DNA of 64,000 nt. It comes from Fratercula arctica. Lineage: Eukaryota; Chordata; Aves; Charadriiformes; Alcidae. A program made the translations under genes and the position numbers. The notes below the pieces were generated by a model. That model was not told where the DNA came from and did no database searches. It saw only the letters and a program-made list of their open reading frames with translations. Location: assembly GCA_947846985.1 (NCBI GenBank), contig CANTUZ010000004.1:11026927-11090926 (forward strand), in the 5' to 3' direction. Below are positions 12,323-23,934 of the stretch, one piece after another; position 1 is the stretch's first letter; every line of letters starts with the position of its first letter.

Positions 12323-15300
12323 AAAGACACTTCAGACTGACATTTTTATTTATGATTTGAACTTCTTCATAAGAAGGTACCTATAATCATCTTGCTCGTG
12401 ACTTTGAACTCAAGAGAATGGAAGTTCCTGATCAGCTGTAGATTTCAGGGATGATGGACAGTATGTGGGAGTTGGCATGATTACACATCGTTGGAAGTAA
12501 TTTGAGGAATTTGACTGTATCATCCCACCAGATCAGTCTTATTCATATGAATGTTTTGATTTGTCTCTGGTGTATTTTTTTTAATCAAGCAACTGGTGTG
12601 TTTAAAAATAGCAAAACATTCAGGAGGTTTTCATAACACATAATATCCTATTGGTGATTACTTAAATAGCAATCTACAACTGTCTCAGTTCTTCCTAAAT
12701 CTATTACCTATGCTATTTTTGTTAAAGTTCTCAAATCTGAAAATGGGTCATAGCTCAAAGTTTGAAATGGATGTTTACTTGATATTTTTCGTTTAGGAAA
12801 TGTTAATGGATAGATTCTTTGTACATTTAATTTAGCTGACTTAAATCCTCTATTAAAATGAGAAGTTTACCTTCAAGTGAGGAAATCTTTGTACGAAGGA
12901 CCTTTGAACGTATGCACAACCGTGGTGCTGCTCTTTGGTAGTTACCCTGTGTGACACAGCTGAACACACTAACAGGGAACGTGTGGTGTAGTGCAGTGTG
13001 CGCATCTTCTGGAGATTTAGCATTAAAACGGATCATTAATTATCTTTAAAGTTAAGTGAGTAGTTTTAAGGGAAATTCCAGTATCTGATGCTCTGGGGTT
13101 TGGAGAGAAAGAGGTTGTACTGCAGCACAGAAGCTTTACAAGACCCACCGGTCCATACTGTTTATATCTATTTTGCAGCATGCTGGGGTGCAGGAGTTGG
13201 GAGTTTTTGTTTGCGCTGGTCTTGGCTGAATATGCGGTAGCTTTATAAGGGTTTCAAACACCATAGTCTCTAATATGTCTGACTTCAGGCGGTTGATGAA
13301 GTTTGCCTGTCGCTGTAGGAGAAATGTCAAAACAAGCCAGTAAGAAGAGACTGAAATCCTAGAATAAGCTGAATGTTTTTAAATGTATTATTAAAGGACA
13401 CTTGTTATTGAAGTTCCATGACAGAGACCCAAATAAAATGAGTTGAATAGGGATTATTTGAATGAATTTCATCTTTGCTTTGTCTTCGACTGTTGCAACT
13501 TCTTGCAGTCCAGCAAAACTGAATCGCCACTACTGTGGTCTATATTATTATGTAGAATAATATGTGGATAAAATATTTGTCAATAACCTATGTCTGCTCC
13601 TCGAAAGAAGGTTAGCACGGTGGGAAAAGTGGCTATTGCTCTCCCCTTCTTGAAATTAGGCAGCCTAACTCTATTCTCCATCTTCCATGGAAGATGAGGA
13701 CTTCCAAATTTGGAAGGAGACCTTGGTCTGAGCTGCGACCGTGAGGCCCTCCAGCAATTAGATTGCCTCTTTTCTACCCAGCTGGAAAGAGTTTAAAACG
13801 TGCTTAGTTCCTGCTTGCATCTATTCTTGATATGGAGGCAGCAGACAAAGGGGCTGGTGTGACAGGGACCCGAGCCATTGGACTCAAATCACCGATTAGC
13901 TCATTTCACGTCAGCCATGTGGCTTTTAGACAGAAGTCTGGAGCCAAATATCTCCCAATTACCTGAAGTAAATTGCTTCATAGCTTGTTACCAAAATTCT
14001 GAGCAAGGTTTTGGCCGCTGCCTGATATTTAATTAAACTCCATGCATCTGATAACTTCTCTGCATGATGTGGCAAATAGGAAATGCTTAGATAAAAGTTG
14101 ATTTCGAAATACAGAGAGGGGAAAAAAGAAAAACCCAAACTTGAAAGCGTGTTCTTTTATTGCAAAGGAAAAGAGAGGTTTTGCTATATAGAAGCTTAAA
14201 TACAATCCAAAACTAACTTGCATTTTTTGCAGTTAGAGAATAAAAGAACAGAAATAGTGATGTTATGATTCCAGGCATGATTCAGACACATTTTAGCTCC
14301 ATGCAAGTATCTCTCCAATCTGACATCTTACACACTTGTGTCTTGCTCAGCAGACTTTAAGAAATAATTTCTTATTCATGATCCTAGCATCTAATAGCTA
14401 GCTACCTGCTGGACAAAACACAGAACAAAAAGACAGTTTCCATCTCGGAGAGTTGATGGTCCTGCTGTAAGACAAAAGATAATAATTAGAGGAAAGAAAG
14501 AAAGAAACAAGAATAAGCTGCTGTTGGTCAGCAAAAGGAGCCGTAAAGTTAATGGCAGATATCCCAGAAAGGGAGATGGGTTAAGAAATACTTTCGAAGA
14601 TGCTTATGGGGAATTTCTGTTCCATGCGAGTCTAACACAGAAGTCAGCATTAATATTTATGTGAGAAAATTTAAAAAGTGGATATGAAAGGCTGGTATCG
14701 TGGGGATGAGGGAATTTAATGAGATCTCATCTGTGAGTGTGTGATAATCGTGTGCGTGGGAAGGGTACGCCAAGGAAAGCACTGACTGGAAATAATAGCC
14801 TTGACTCAGAAGACTTAAGTTCCTAAAGTTTGATGTGATAGAAAGGGCAAGCATGTGGTGCCTCCTAGGAGAGGGTTTGTACTAAAATGTGTTCTTTTTC
14901 TATGACTAATAGGCAGAAATTATTATCAAGTTATATTTTATGCAAAGGTAAAATGCTATGTGACTTGTAATCTGAGGCATCTCACTCTTGTGTGCGATCT
15001 GTAGGAGGTTTGGCAGCTGATTAAGACTGGAGACTCTGTTACAGGCTCCTATGATTTTTGAAATCTTCACGTATGTTTGGATTTCCAATTAATCCAAAAA
15101 AAAAAAAAAGTGATACTGCATAAAATTCCAGGTCTTCATGCATGTGGTTTAGAGTACTGTGAATGTCACAAATTAAAACATAAATTGCATCTCACAATGA
15201 CAGTCTTTCTTATTTCTTTCTGTTGTTTATCCTAAAATTTAAGCTCACAAACGCTAATAAATAAAATAAATTCTACTTCAAGTTACTTCTGTGGGTTGAA

Positions 15301-16589
15301 ATATGTTCCCTAAAGAGGGTCACAGAGGCACAAGCTGTCAGAATTGCTTGACGATCTCGAGCCATTACTTAAAGTGTAAATGTATATTTGTCATTCACTG
15401 ACTGCTATGAGGCAAGGCAGATACCATTAAGCACATTTTGTCTAAAAAAAGGAAAAAAAAAAAAAAACCAAAGAGAAAAGATGTTTGATGACAGATGAAT
15501 AATATTGATGTGTCATGACTCTAAATTAGGAACTTGCCGAGAACAGAGCATGTGGAGTTGTCCTACAGCTTAGTACCACATATGGCCATCCACCTATATT
15601 AATGGTGTTATTCAGAGAGGGGATAACAAATGTGTTGTCAGTGGCTCTTATAGGTTTAATTTGAGGTTCTAAGATGGCTTTTTTTTTTTTTTTACACAAA
15701 TATATGTTCATTCATCCGGAGATACACACAGTGGTTAGAATCCTCAGGTATCTAAAAGTCTTTTTCCTTGAATTTTCAGGGCCATTTGTATAGAAATTTC
15801 AGGTAAAACCTTGTCTTGAAACAAAAATATCAGGAGAGTAATAGTATAATGTATTGACAGAGCAAGGAAGACTTTGTAGTTTTCTACTGGTCAAGTACAA
15901 ACTTCAGTGATGTTTAAGAAGTGGCATAATGGTTCTTCACTCTTCTACTTTTCCTGCAATAGAGCAGGATTAGGCAGTATTTAGTTCAAAATAAACTTTT
16001 TTTTTTTTCCCAAGAGAGTCATGCATAAAAAGTCAGGGGAAAGGCAAAATTATATAAGGACATTTAGCAAAAGCAGTTAAGCTTCAATCAGTTCTATATC
16101 TCTTGTCATTATACATGTATATGTGTATGTATGTAGAAAAAGTATGAGAGTTCATTTTGCATTTGGCTTTATTTAACTCTTGAGCCTACATACAGCAGGT
16201 AGAAAACAGAAATTTTTAATTGTGTGAGTGAGAGCTCAACAAAGAATGAAGTTCCTTGATTTCTGGAGGGGAAAAAAAAGTTGAATATAAAAAAGGTAAA
16301 GTCTAAAAGTTAGTAGTAACCCACTACTTTAAGGTAAGAAGATGAATAAGTGAGGAAGCCCATTGTTACTTTGGCTTTGTAATGCACTTCGGTTATGGTT
16401 TTGAGGAAAACTCCTTTATTCTGTAATTTATTTTATTTTTTTTACAAGTAAAACACTTCTTGAGTACTTACTTGGATACTCAGGGGTTTTTGGACAGCCT
16501 TGTAGTAAAATGGCTCAAATATTTTGAACATGCTAAATGCCTCATACAACTAATATTCCTTACTAATAGGATACCAAACACTGTAGGGG
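12323..16589. other. non-coding stretch with a CNE-like block
   Basis: No gene is supported. The block at about 13690-14080 has higher complexity than its surroundings, lacks simple repeats and holds homeobox-type TAAT/ATTA cores (see findings). Short A or T runs occur near 15099, 15450 and 15680. An alternating purine-pyrimidine run of 26 bases lies at 16110-16135. Small open frames on both strands show no protein-like character. Confidence 0.5.
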
Positions 16590-16675
16590 AAAAAAACCAA
16601 ACAACAACAACAAAAAAACCCAACCAAAACCCAAACAACCCCACCCCAAAACCACAACAACAGACCCCCAAACCA
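16590..16675. repeat. A/C-only low-complexity tract
   Basis: From 16590 to 16662 the plus strand contains only A and C (73 bases), and with one G at 16663 the bias continues to 16675. The text is a drifting mixture of CAA, CCAAA and CCCC words, not an exact tandem repeat. The antisense frame across it is G/V/F-rich and is only a by-product of the composition. The tract may derive from a degraded A-rich tail or a CAA-type microsatellite. Confidence 0.85.
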
Positions 16676-16824
16676 GCAATTCTTGTTGATGCCATCACAA
16701 GACAGTGCTTCTCACTTTTAGCTTTTTTTACTAGTTTTCCTGTGGCACTTTAGTGGGCAGGAATAGAAATAGCATCTAGTTCTCATGGAAGTTCCAGAGA
16801 CTTCAGGAGATCTTACGCTGTAGA

Positions 16825-16960
16825 TAAAAATCATTATTTCTGTTCCACAGATGAGCAAATCAAGGAGCATAAAAATGAATTTACTAGCTAAAAGTTGCGA
16901 AGCAGGTCAATAATGGATTAAAGGCTCCTGTGTCCTGTACTGAAACCATTACATACGATA
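16825..16960 (-). repeat. MIR/CORE-type SINE relic (reverse)
   Basis: The plus strand reads like the reverse complement of the 5' half of a MIR-type tRNA-derived SINE. There is a segment matching the 'cattattt..cacagatgagcaaa' part, then a weakened 'gttaagtgacttgcc' part (ttactagctaaaagttgc), then 'agcaggtcaataatgg' and 'ggctcctgtgtcctg'. The order and spacing agree with the family, but identity is low. This would be an ancient amniote relic. The assignment is from memory of the consensus. Confidence 0.5.
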
Positions 16961-17698
16961 TTTTCCTTAAAATTGGCTATTGAGCCATGCATGTGCCTTT
17001 TGAAATAAAAACCTAAATGAAGGATAATTTTCAAACACATTTTTTCCATATTCATCTCAAGATTGGTCCATCTGCACGGCATGCCCTGTGTCACATTTCT
17101 TTGTTTTGGAGGGATAATAATTAGCATGTTTCTCTTTCTTTGCCCTTTCTTCCTTTTGGATCAGTACAGCATTTATTAACTCTAATTAACCTTGCACTAG
17201 GATGACAAGTGTAATGAGAATCTTGAATAACGTTTAAAGATAACAGAAACACAAAAATGAACTTTTGCTTGCTTGCCAGATGGAGTTTTACCACTGTCTT
17301 ACTGCTCTGACTCACAAAAACAAGTACGTGATTTCTACAACTCCTGGGTATACAGACAAAAGTGCTCTTGGTGGTAAATATCCCTGAAAAAGCAAGACTG
17401 AAGAAATACAGTATTTTTTCTGAATATTTAAATGCACTGTAATACAGACAAGAAAAATAAACTCCAAAAAGCCTCCTCTTAACCGTCTTTGGGAGAAAAT
17501 ACTAAGGTGGAGATAGTAGGGTTTTCCCCTGTTCCTTTTCTTATGGGACTTAGACAAGCTATCAAGTCAGCGTTATATTCACAGGTAGTGAACTGTTCCG
17601 TTTTAATAACTACTTCATTATAAACAAAACGAAATTCTAAGTGTAATCTCCTTGGCTAAGTTTCTAGATGATCGTACTATGAAATCTGTTACCACCCC

Positions 17699-17767
17699 TA
17701 TATATATTTATACATATACATCTATATGTATCATCATTTTTATATATATATATTTTTATATACACAT
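17699..17767. repeat. TA-rich microsatellite
   Basis: Irregular (TA)n with interruptions by C, G and T runs, including a perfect 13-base TA block near 17741-17752. It lies about 150 bp beyond the downstream (3') end of the minus-strand exon candidate at 17914-18127. Confidence 0.85.
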
Positions 17768-17913
17768 AACCACTTCAGACTGTTTGGACACTTGTCTAAG
17801 TTTCTTCATCCGTTCACATGCTTTAGGACAAACGGGTCTGATTTGTTTTCCCAGATTAGAAGTGTGTTAAACTACACTGAAAGATCTCAGTGTTGACAAT
17901 AAAGGGTTCGTAC

Positions 17914-18127
17914 CTGCAATGACAAATACTGTAGCAGTAGCATCTCTCCCAGGGGTTACTTTCTGACCAGATCGCACTTCCTGAACTATTAATTCATTAC
18001 GAAGGTAGAGGGGCACATAAACAAAATTTATCATGTGATTGCTGTTAAATGGAGTCTGTCTCCTCACTAGCTGATACCTACATCTGACACATTTCTTCAC
18101 CAGAAGGGTCTGTTCTGGGTACGCTAT
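17914..18127 (-). CDS. possible internal exon, product unknown
   Basis: On the minus strand a segment of 214 nt is open throughout in one frame (71 codons plus one base). It is bounded by a pyrimidine-rich acceptor (ctctctgcag at its 5' side) and a donor (GCAG followed by gtacga). The encoded peptide is mixed in composition, with a Cys-x-x-Cys pair (KCVRC) near residues 14-17 and a stretch YVPLYLRNELIVQEV near the middle. Codon choice looks natural rather than random. I do not recognise the family. A downstream minus-strand acceptor near 17387 would keep the frame open (phase 1) for about 88 more codons, to a stop at about 17121. No other exon of a minus-strand gene could be linked, so chance or an old pseudogene fragment remain real alternatives. 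Confidence 0.25.
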
Positions 18128-18228
18128 CTGCAGAGAGATCGGTGCCGTGAACACCAATGAAAGCTGCAGGCGTGAACTGAAATGGTAATAGTTTGTCTTG
18201 ATGCATTGCATTTCTATTTGGAGAAATA

Positions 18229-18521
18229 TCACAGAATGGTAGGGGTTGGAAGGGACCTCTGGAGATCATCTAGTCCAACCCCCCTGCCAGAGCGTGTTAA
18301 CCCAGAGCAGGTTGCACAGGAACGCATCCAGGCAGGTTTTGAATGTCTCCAGAGACAGAGACTCCACCGCCTCTCTGGGCAGCCTGTGCCAGTGCTTTGC
18401 CACCCTCAAAGTAAAGAAGTTTCTCCTCATGTTTAGGTGGAACTTCCTATGTTCAAGTTTGTGCCCATTACCTCTTGTCCTCTCGCTGGGCACCACTGAA
18501 AAGAGCCTGGACTTGACCTAT
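18229..18521 (-). mobile_element. CR1 LINE, 5'-truncated 3' end
   Basis: Reading plus, this begins with the 3' terminal region of a CR1 element (cagaatggtaggggttggaa) and continues through 'gatcatctagtccaaccc' into the last part of ORF2, so the element lies on the minus strand. In that orientation the C-terminal reverse-transcriptase ORF2 frame is still open over about 18266-18496, with the typical [24 protein letters not shown] and GGWTR words, and then meets the family's stop. It is truncated at its 5' end near 18521, as most CR1 copies are. It has no poly(A) tail and no obvious target-site duplication, which is normal for CR1. The open frame suggests a relatively young copy. Confidence 0.92.
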
Positions 18522-21500
18522 TAGAAAAATAAAGTATTAACAGGGACTTCTTGTTAAACTGGACTTGGATGAAGTGCCTTTGTGGCTGCAAAATGTGGGA
18601 TGGAGGCACTTAAACATAGGCATCTACTGCCTTTTTAGATTCCCCGTGGTATGTGTGACTTCTAATTGGTCCAGTGCAACATAGAACTTCAGATCTTTGG
18701 AGCTGAAGACCATCTAGGATACATCAGGACATTTAAAATGGCAACAGATGTTTACACTTAAGCATGTGACTGCTCAGTGTCACCTGTATATGAGTGTATG
18801 TGTATTGATTAGGATATGTGTATGGTCAGGATCCCCGCCTTGCAGATAGTAATATTACTACCTGGATCTCTTACTGAACTGATCTTGGAGTGGATCTCCA
18901 AGAGAGGCAATTTTATTCAATTAATTTTAAAGGCTGGGAAACTGAGGATGTGTTCTGTGTGCAGGCTCATAGCAGGGTCAGAAATAAAACACACGTTTAA
19001 GTCCTGGCTCAGTGCTTTCTTCACCCTCTGCGTTGCTATGTCCCCTGTGACATGGTTTGTGTCTTCAAGAGCTGGCCTTGAAAATACCAGCCTGTAAGGG
19101 TAATACCCCAGCATATTAGAAACTTGGTCATCTCTCCTGTATTTTATGATGCTGTCGCGTTATGCTAGAGAAATCTACTTAAATCAGAAGGTACGGTGTG
19201 GACCATGACTAGCCTGAGGCTGGCAATCCATAGCAGCGGATTATTTTTCTACCCTAGACAGGAGGCGACTACTAATCACTGAAGTAACTGTTCCTGTCTC
19301 TTGCCTATCTCTCAGATAAATTACTCCTCTCTTCTCTCTTCCCACCAGAGATACATCTTCAGTAATAAACCAAATATTTTGAAGTTTATCTGAAGAACTA
19401 CCTATCTATCTGATTCCACTGAACCTGTATAAAGAATGTAACTCAGATCGCATCTCCGCTTGTGCGCTCTGGCACTTGCTTTGGTAAGAGTACTGAAGAC
19501 GAAGGGTGCGAGAACAGGGCAAGGTATTTAATTCAATTTGAACGTGGCATTTAAGTCTGGAGAAAACCATCTTTAAGAGTTGGGTTTTCTGCAAAATAAT
19601 TTTCAAAGGTGTACGTTTGTTCATTTCAATTTTCTTGTGTGGTTTTTTTTGGGGGGAGTGTTGATTTTTTTTTTTTTTTCTTTTTAAGGGAATGTTTCTC
19701 TGCTTACAAACGTAGAAAGATTTACTGTACCTATGGTGCCTTCTTAATATAAATATATATAAATATACTAGTATTTAGAAATGACTGCAATTATACAAAA
19801 TCTGATTTATGAGCCTTGATGTTGAACACTGTAATGGAAGATGTGATCTGCATTCACTTTGCAGGAATATAATGACTACAGATGGTGTAAGACATTGATG
19901 AATAGGTCTCATATTTTCTAATACTATCAAATATAGGCAGATGCTGCATTTAAATGTGAAGAAGAAACAGTGGAAAAAGCCAGTAGTCCTACATAATGTG
20001 CAGTAGAAAGAATATGAAGTTGATACATAGGTATATTTGCAACTTGGAATATGTATTTTCACCTTTTTAAACAAAATTGGTATCACCAGAAGGTTTTCTA
20101 GATTTGTTAAAAAGGATGTAAAATATCAGATGCACAAAAATCAAGGTATGGAAAAGTACCCAAAGTGCCTCTTTTTCATAAGGTTTCTTATGTTTTACCT
20201 TGACACAGTAGTTTTGTTTGAGTATCAGATAGCACTTAATAATTTGTATTGCTATTAAGCACCATACTGAAGCTTTTACAGATTTAGCAACACCTCAATA
20301 GCAGTTTCTCTCTTGTTAAGTGCTTTACAGCAGAAAGAACTGGGTGACAATAAGCCACCTCCTCAGGAATAAGAGAAAGTGAAAGACAAGGAGGGGGAAA
20401 ATAATCCTGAAGTGAAATAGCCAGAAAGGAGAGGGGCAAACTTTCTACCAGAAGCCCGGTGTTGAAAAGTGATTTTAATGAGTGACTGACTGACTCAGAA
20501 GGCAAAAATTGATGCTTTTCTCTGACTTCATGTGATGAGCATCCCAAAATTGCTTACAGAAGAAGTATATTCACTGTGGTAGGTGGGACTTCCATTCTGG
20601 TCCATAGCAGCTGGATCAGACCTCTGACAGACAAGCCACAGGGCACAGGTACTCAGAAACAGACATACTTGAGTGAGAATTCCTCACTAATTTTCAGTGG
20701 GAAAAGGAGATAAAGAATTCTATGCTTTCTTGAGGGCTTTTATTTAAAAACTGCCTATCAGGAAAACCAACAATTATTATATTACAGGATTTCTGTTTCT
20801 GGAAGGAAAAATAGGAAGCAGTTATAGATGCAAAGTACAGCCAAATTTAAGCTATTTCCAGCCCTAAAGTCAGAGCTGCTGTGGTCTGAGGTGGAATGAA
20901 ATAGGATCCCTGTGTCATTGACAATCTTACCAAAACAAACAAACAAAATATCCCTGCATACCAACAGCTCTATATAACTTTTATCAGGAAGCAAATATTA
21001 TTCCTTATAAAAAGTTTTACTGTTGGCCATAGATGAAACAGAAATGGAGATTAATTCATTTAGCTTAATTTATAATTGCTTGAAATACTTGAATGCCACA
21101 CAATAAGTGTAACATTGCTCTAGCTATTGGCAGAATGCAGTGTGAAGCACTTGGGCAATGTTAACTCCCTAATGCAAAGATGACATGTAGATTATAATTT
21201 AGATTTCTGATTTCCATTCAAAAAAACGGATAGGCTGCAATTACGTTCTTTGTTTTCAAGTTATGTTGTATTTAGGATAATGTTTGAATAGGAAACATCT
21301 CCGTAGGAGCTGCATATAGACAAGGCTGTCATGGGTGGAAAAAAAAATGATTAGGGAACTCTCTAATTTCCACTCGCCTTCCTGGATTGCGCTGCCCCTC
21401 ACCTGGACCAAAGGAGGGTGGCAATCTCAGGACATCTACAGTGTCACCTGGATGAGTCGGGGACTGACACGAGTCAAACGTGGCTCTTCTGCCCCCCTCT

Positions 21501-22053
21501 TCCCTTGAGGAGAGTAGTAAGGCTGGCCTTGGAGGGACTTGGAACTTTGAGCCTTCAAACATGAGAGAAAGAAGAGGGACATCAAAGATGATGATTTAGA
21601 CACACCGTTTATATCTGCAGGTGAAAAAGTTTCCAAAGGATGTTGGAGAAAAATAGTTGTTGCCCCTCTTTCTCTCCCCTTCTTTTATAAAAGAGAAATA
21701 CAGAAATTTTCACCCACCTAAGAATAAAGTAGTTTCAATTTTACAGTAAATGTTTTCCTCTTTTCTCCCTCTAATGACAAATCTGTTACTCATCATAATC
21801 ATTCCTACTTGGTCACAGACTCTTTTTACTCCTGCTTTAGCTCTAGCAAGCCAGCTGACGCAGGGGTGGTTTTTCCTTTGTATACCAGAGATACAGAAAT
21901 TCAGAGGATGAATGGTCTGCTTCCATGAGGCAGTCTCCTTTAGTCACCTGCGTCCCCCCATCCCTGACGTGCAGTAGGTAGGCACAGGATTCCCCTGAAG
22001 GAATCTGCAATTCAATATAAAGAATTACTTTAAATGGCTTAATACAAGTTAGA
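18522..22053. other. non-coding stretch, nothing identified
   Basis: No supported gene or identified repeat. T-rich runs occur near 19641-19686. A TA-rich stretch lies near 19749-19770. The segment 21350-21640 is somewhat richer in G and C and holds open frames on the minus strand, but without splice or domain support. I see no regulatory element that can be named. Confidence 0.55.
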
Positions 22054-22055
22054 AG

Positions 22056-22104
22056 AAGAATAAGCATTGGACTGGCAACCTAGAGGTTTGGATTTTGTTC
22101 AGAA
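22056..22104 (+). repeat. possible tRNA-SINE (MIR-like) head relic
   Basis: A short segment reads 'agcattggactggcaacctagaggtttgg', which resembles the tRNA-like head of MIR-type SINEs (gcactggact...agacctgggtt). The downstream core and 3' tail cannot be followed with any certainty. It is marked only as a possible relic. Confidence 0.25.
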
Positions 22105-23109
22105 TTAAGGATGACAAGGTGGCTACTTTTGAATCGTTACAGTGAAAATAAACTCGACTGGTTCCTGCATGGTTTTCTAAATCCCTTTGATTAAATGGTT
22201 AAGCCTGTTTTAAAGCAATCTGCCACCAAAACGTCAACAGGGCTTGAATGTTTTTAGTTCTGAGGGTCAGGAAAACGTTTTAATTGATCCCACAGTTAAA
22301 AGATGTTTGTCCTCAGTAACAAATTGTCCTAGAGAAGGTACAGAAGTCTCCTTCTGGTGTTAAGGCAAAGCACCTTAATGTGAAACTGCCTTCCATAATC
22401 TGCAAAGCAATGTAACGTGGTTGGTTTATGCAGAATAAAGTGCAGGCACAAGCACAGAAATAAGTGGAAGGTCTCCTATAAGATCTAATGACAATGTACA
22501 GCTCTCCAGTGAGGGGTTGCGCTTCAGGCACAATTTCCATCACACTTGCAGCATTCAGTCTGAATTGCTACCGTACAAAAAGACGACGACAACAGTTGTG
22601 AGTTATCACGTGAAAATGGTCAATACTGGTAAATTTTACTGCCTACTGTCAAAAGACGGACTTAGATGCTCTCTGGGGACCTAATTTTACTCCAGGAGAT
22701 CAGTCGGTTCTCTTCATTTGAAATAAAAGGACATTGCTTGAAAAGTGCCTGAGGCATCACAGGCTTCCAAGAGCGAATGGAAAACACTGTTGTTCCCTGT
22801 TCAGTGCTCTCAGGCTATGAAGTATGAAGGGGGAAAAAATACACCCACCATATTCAGTAAGTTCAGCAGGTATTAAGAAATATATTCCACAAACATTATT
22901 ATGCTACATCTGGGCTCAAATGTACTGTAGTTGTGACTTCCAGATCAGAAACCCAAACCCTTCTCATCAGTCAGCAGTAATGGCTAACAAAGAAAAAGAA
23001 ATCTAGGGTTAGGATTTTTAATAAATTGATATTGATGGTATTATAATGCTATTTGTAAACCAGGCTGCCTCTGGAACACAGCTTTCAGCTCTGTTTATTT
23101 TATTTCAAA

Positions 23110-23748
23110 AAAGACTATAGGGAAAATAGAAGGGGTTCAGAGATTAGCAATAAGAATGCTTAGAGAAGTGGAAAAACTACCATATGAAGTAAGATTGAAA
23201 AGACAGGAGCAGTTTACTTCAGAATAGAGATGAACAAGATGGGACATGAAAAATAACCGAGTAAAAAAGACAGTGCGTAAAAATGAGTTTATAGAGAAGC
23301 TAGTGCAGGCTTTCTACTTAACTTCTGACATAATATTGGAGGAAGGCAGTATTCAGAGAAACTGAAAGACAGCAAATCTCAAATCGACAGAAGGAATTAT
23401 TTTTTCAGCCAACAATAAGCTAACAAAAGTCATTGCCACAATATATTACTGGAGTCAAGAGCTCAGTCGGATTAGAAAAGGAAGTGGATGTTTGTATAGA
23501 TTATAACAACAGCCAGAGTCACTAGGGTTTAAAAAATAATCAGGGATCTAGAAATGATATAAATTCGCATGCTTCAGGGCAAGAGACAATGATAGTAGCT
23601 AGGGATATTATTTTTTTATGGACAGCACACCTTTTAACTGCACACTGTGAGGGTTCTTGAATTTTCCCCTGAAGCATCAGAGGCCGGCTGTTGGGAGGCA
23701 GGTGGTGGGAAGGACCTCTAATATTGCCTAAGAACAGTTTTAATGTTT
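23110..23748 (+). mobile_element. ancient CR1 LINE (turtle/crocodile type), 3' end
   Basis: The segment follows, in order, a CR1 3' region known from turtles and crocodiles rather than the recent avian CR1 subfamilies. It contains 'ggttcagagattagcaataa', then 'ccatatgaagtaagattgaa', 'aactgaaagacagcaaatc', 'agagctcagtcggatt', the 3' UTR words 'catgcttcagggcaaga' and 'cctgaagcatcagaggccgg', and a tail matching 'ggacctctaatattgcctaa'. The remaining ORF2 frame is broken by many stops and indels, so this is a decayed copy. Divergence is clearly greater than in the four young CR1 copies elsewhere in the window, which implies insertion early in archosaur or earlier history. The subfamily name is not certain without a search. 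Confidence 0.75.
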
Positions 23749-23868
23749 AGTTTCAGAAGGGTATGTTGGAAAATATTTGTTATGCTGTCTGAACTACTTG
23801 TCTGGACTGCTCAAAAAAATGTTTATTATTTCGTAGGCCCAGGACCAACAGATAAGAGTTTTACTTTT

Positions 23869-23934
23869 ATATACATATATATATATATATATATAAAATA
23901 TATTTATTTTATGTATATGTATGTGTATATATAT
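23869..23934. repeat. (TA)n / TATG-rich microsatellite
   Basis: A TA repeat of about 26 bases is followed by TATTTATTTTATGTATATGTATG-like sequence and more TA. It begins about 120 bp after the ancient CR1 ends. The open frame that crosses it (23743-24177) has an artefactual run of I and Y from the repeat. Confidence 0.9.
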
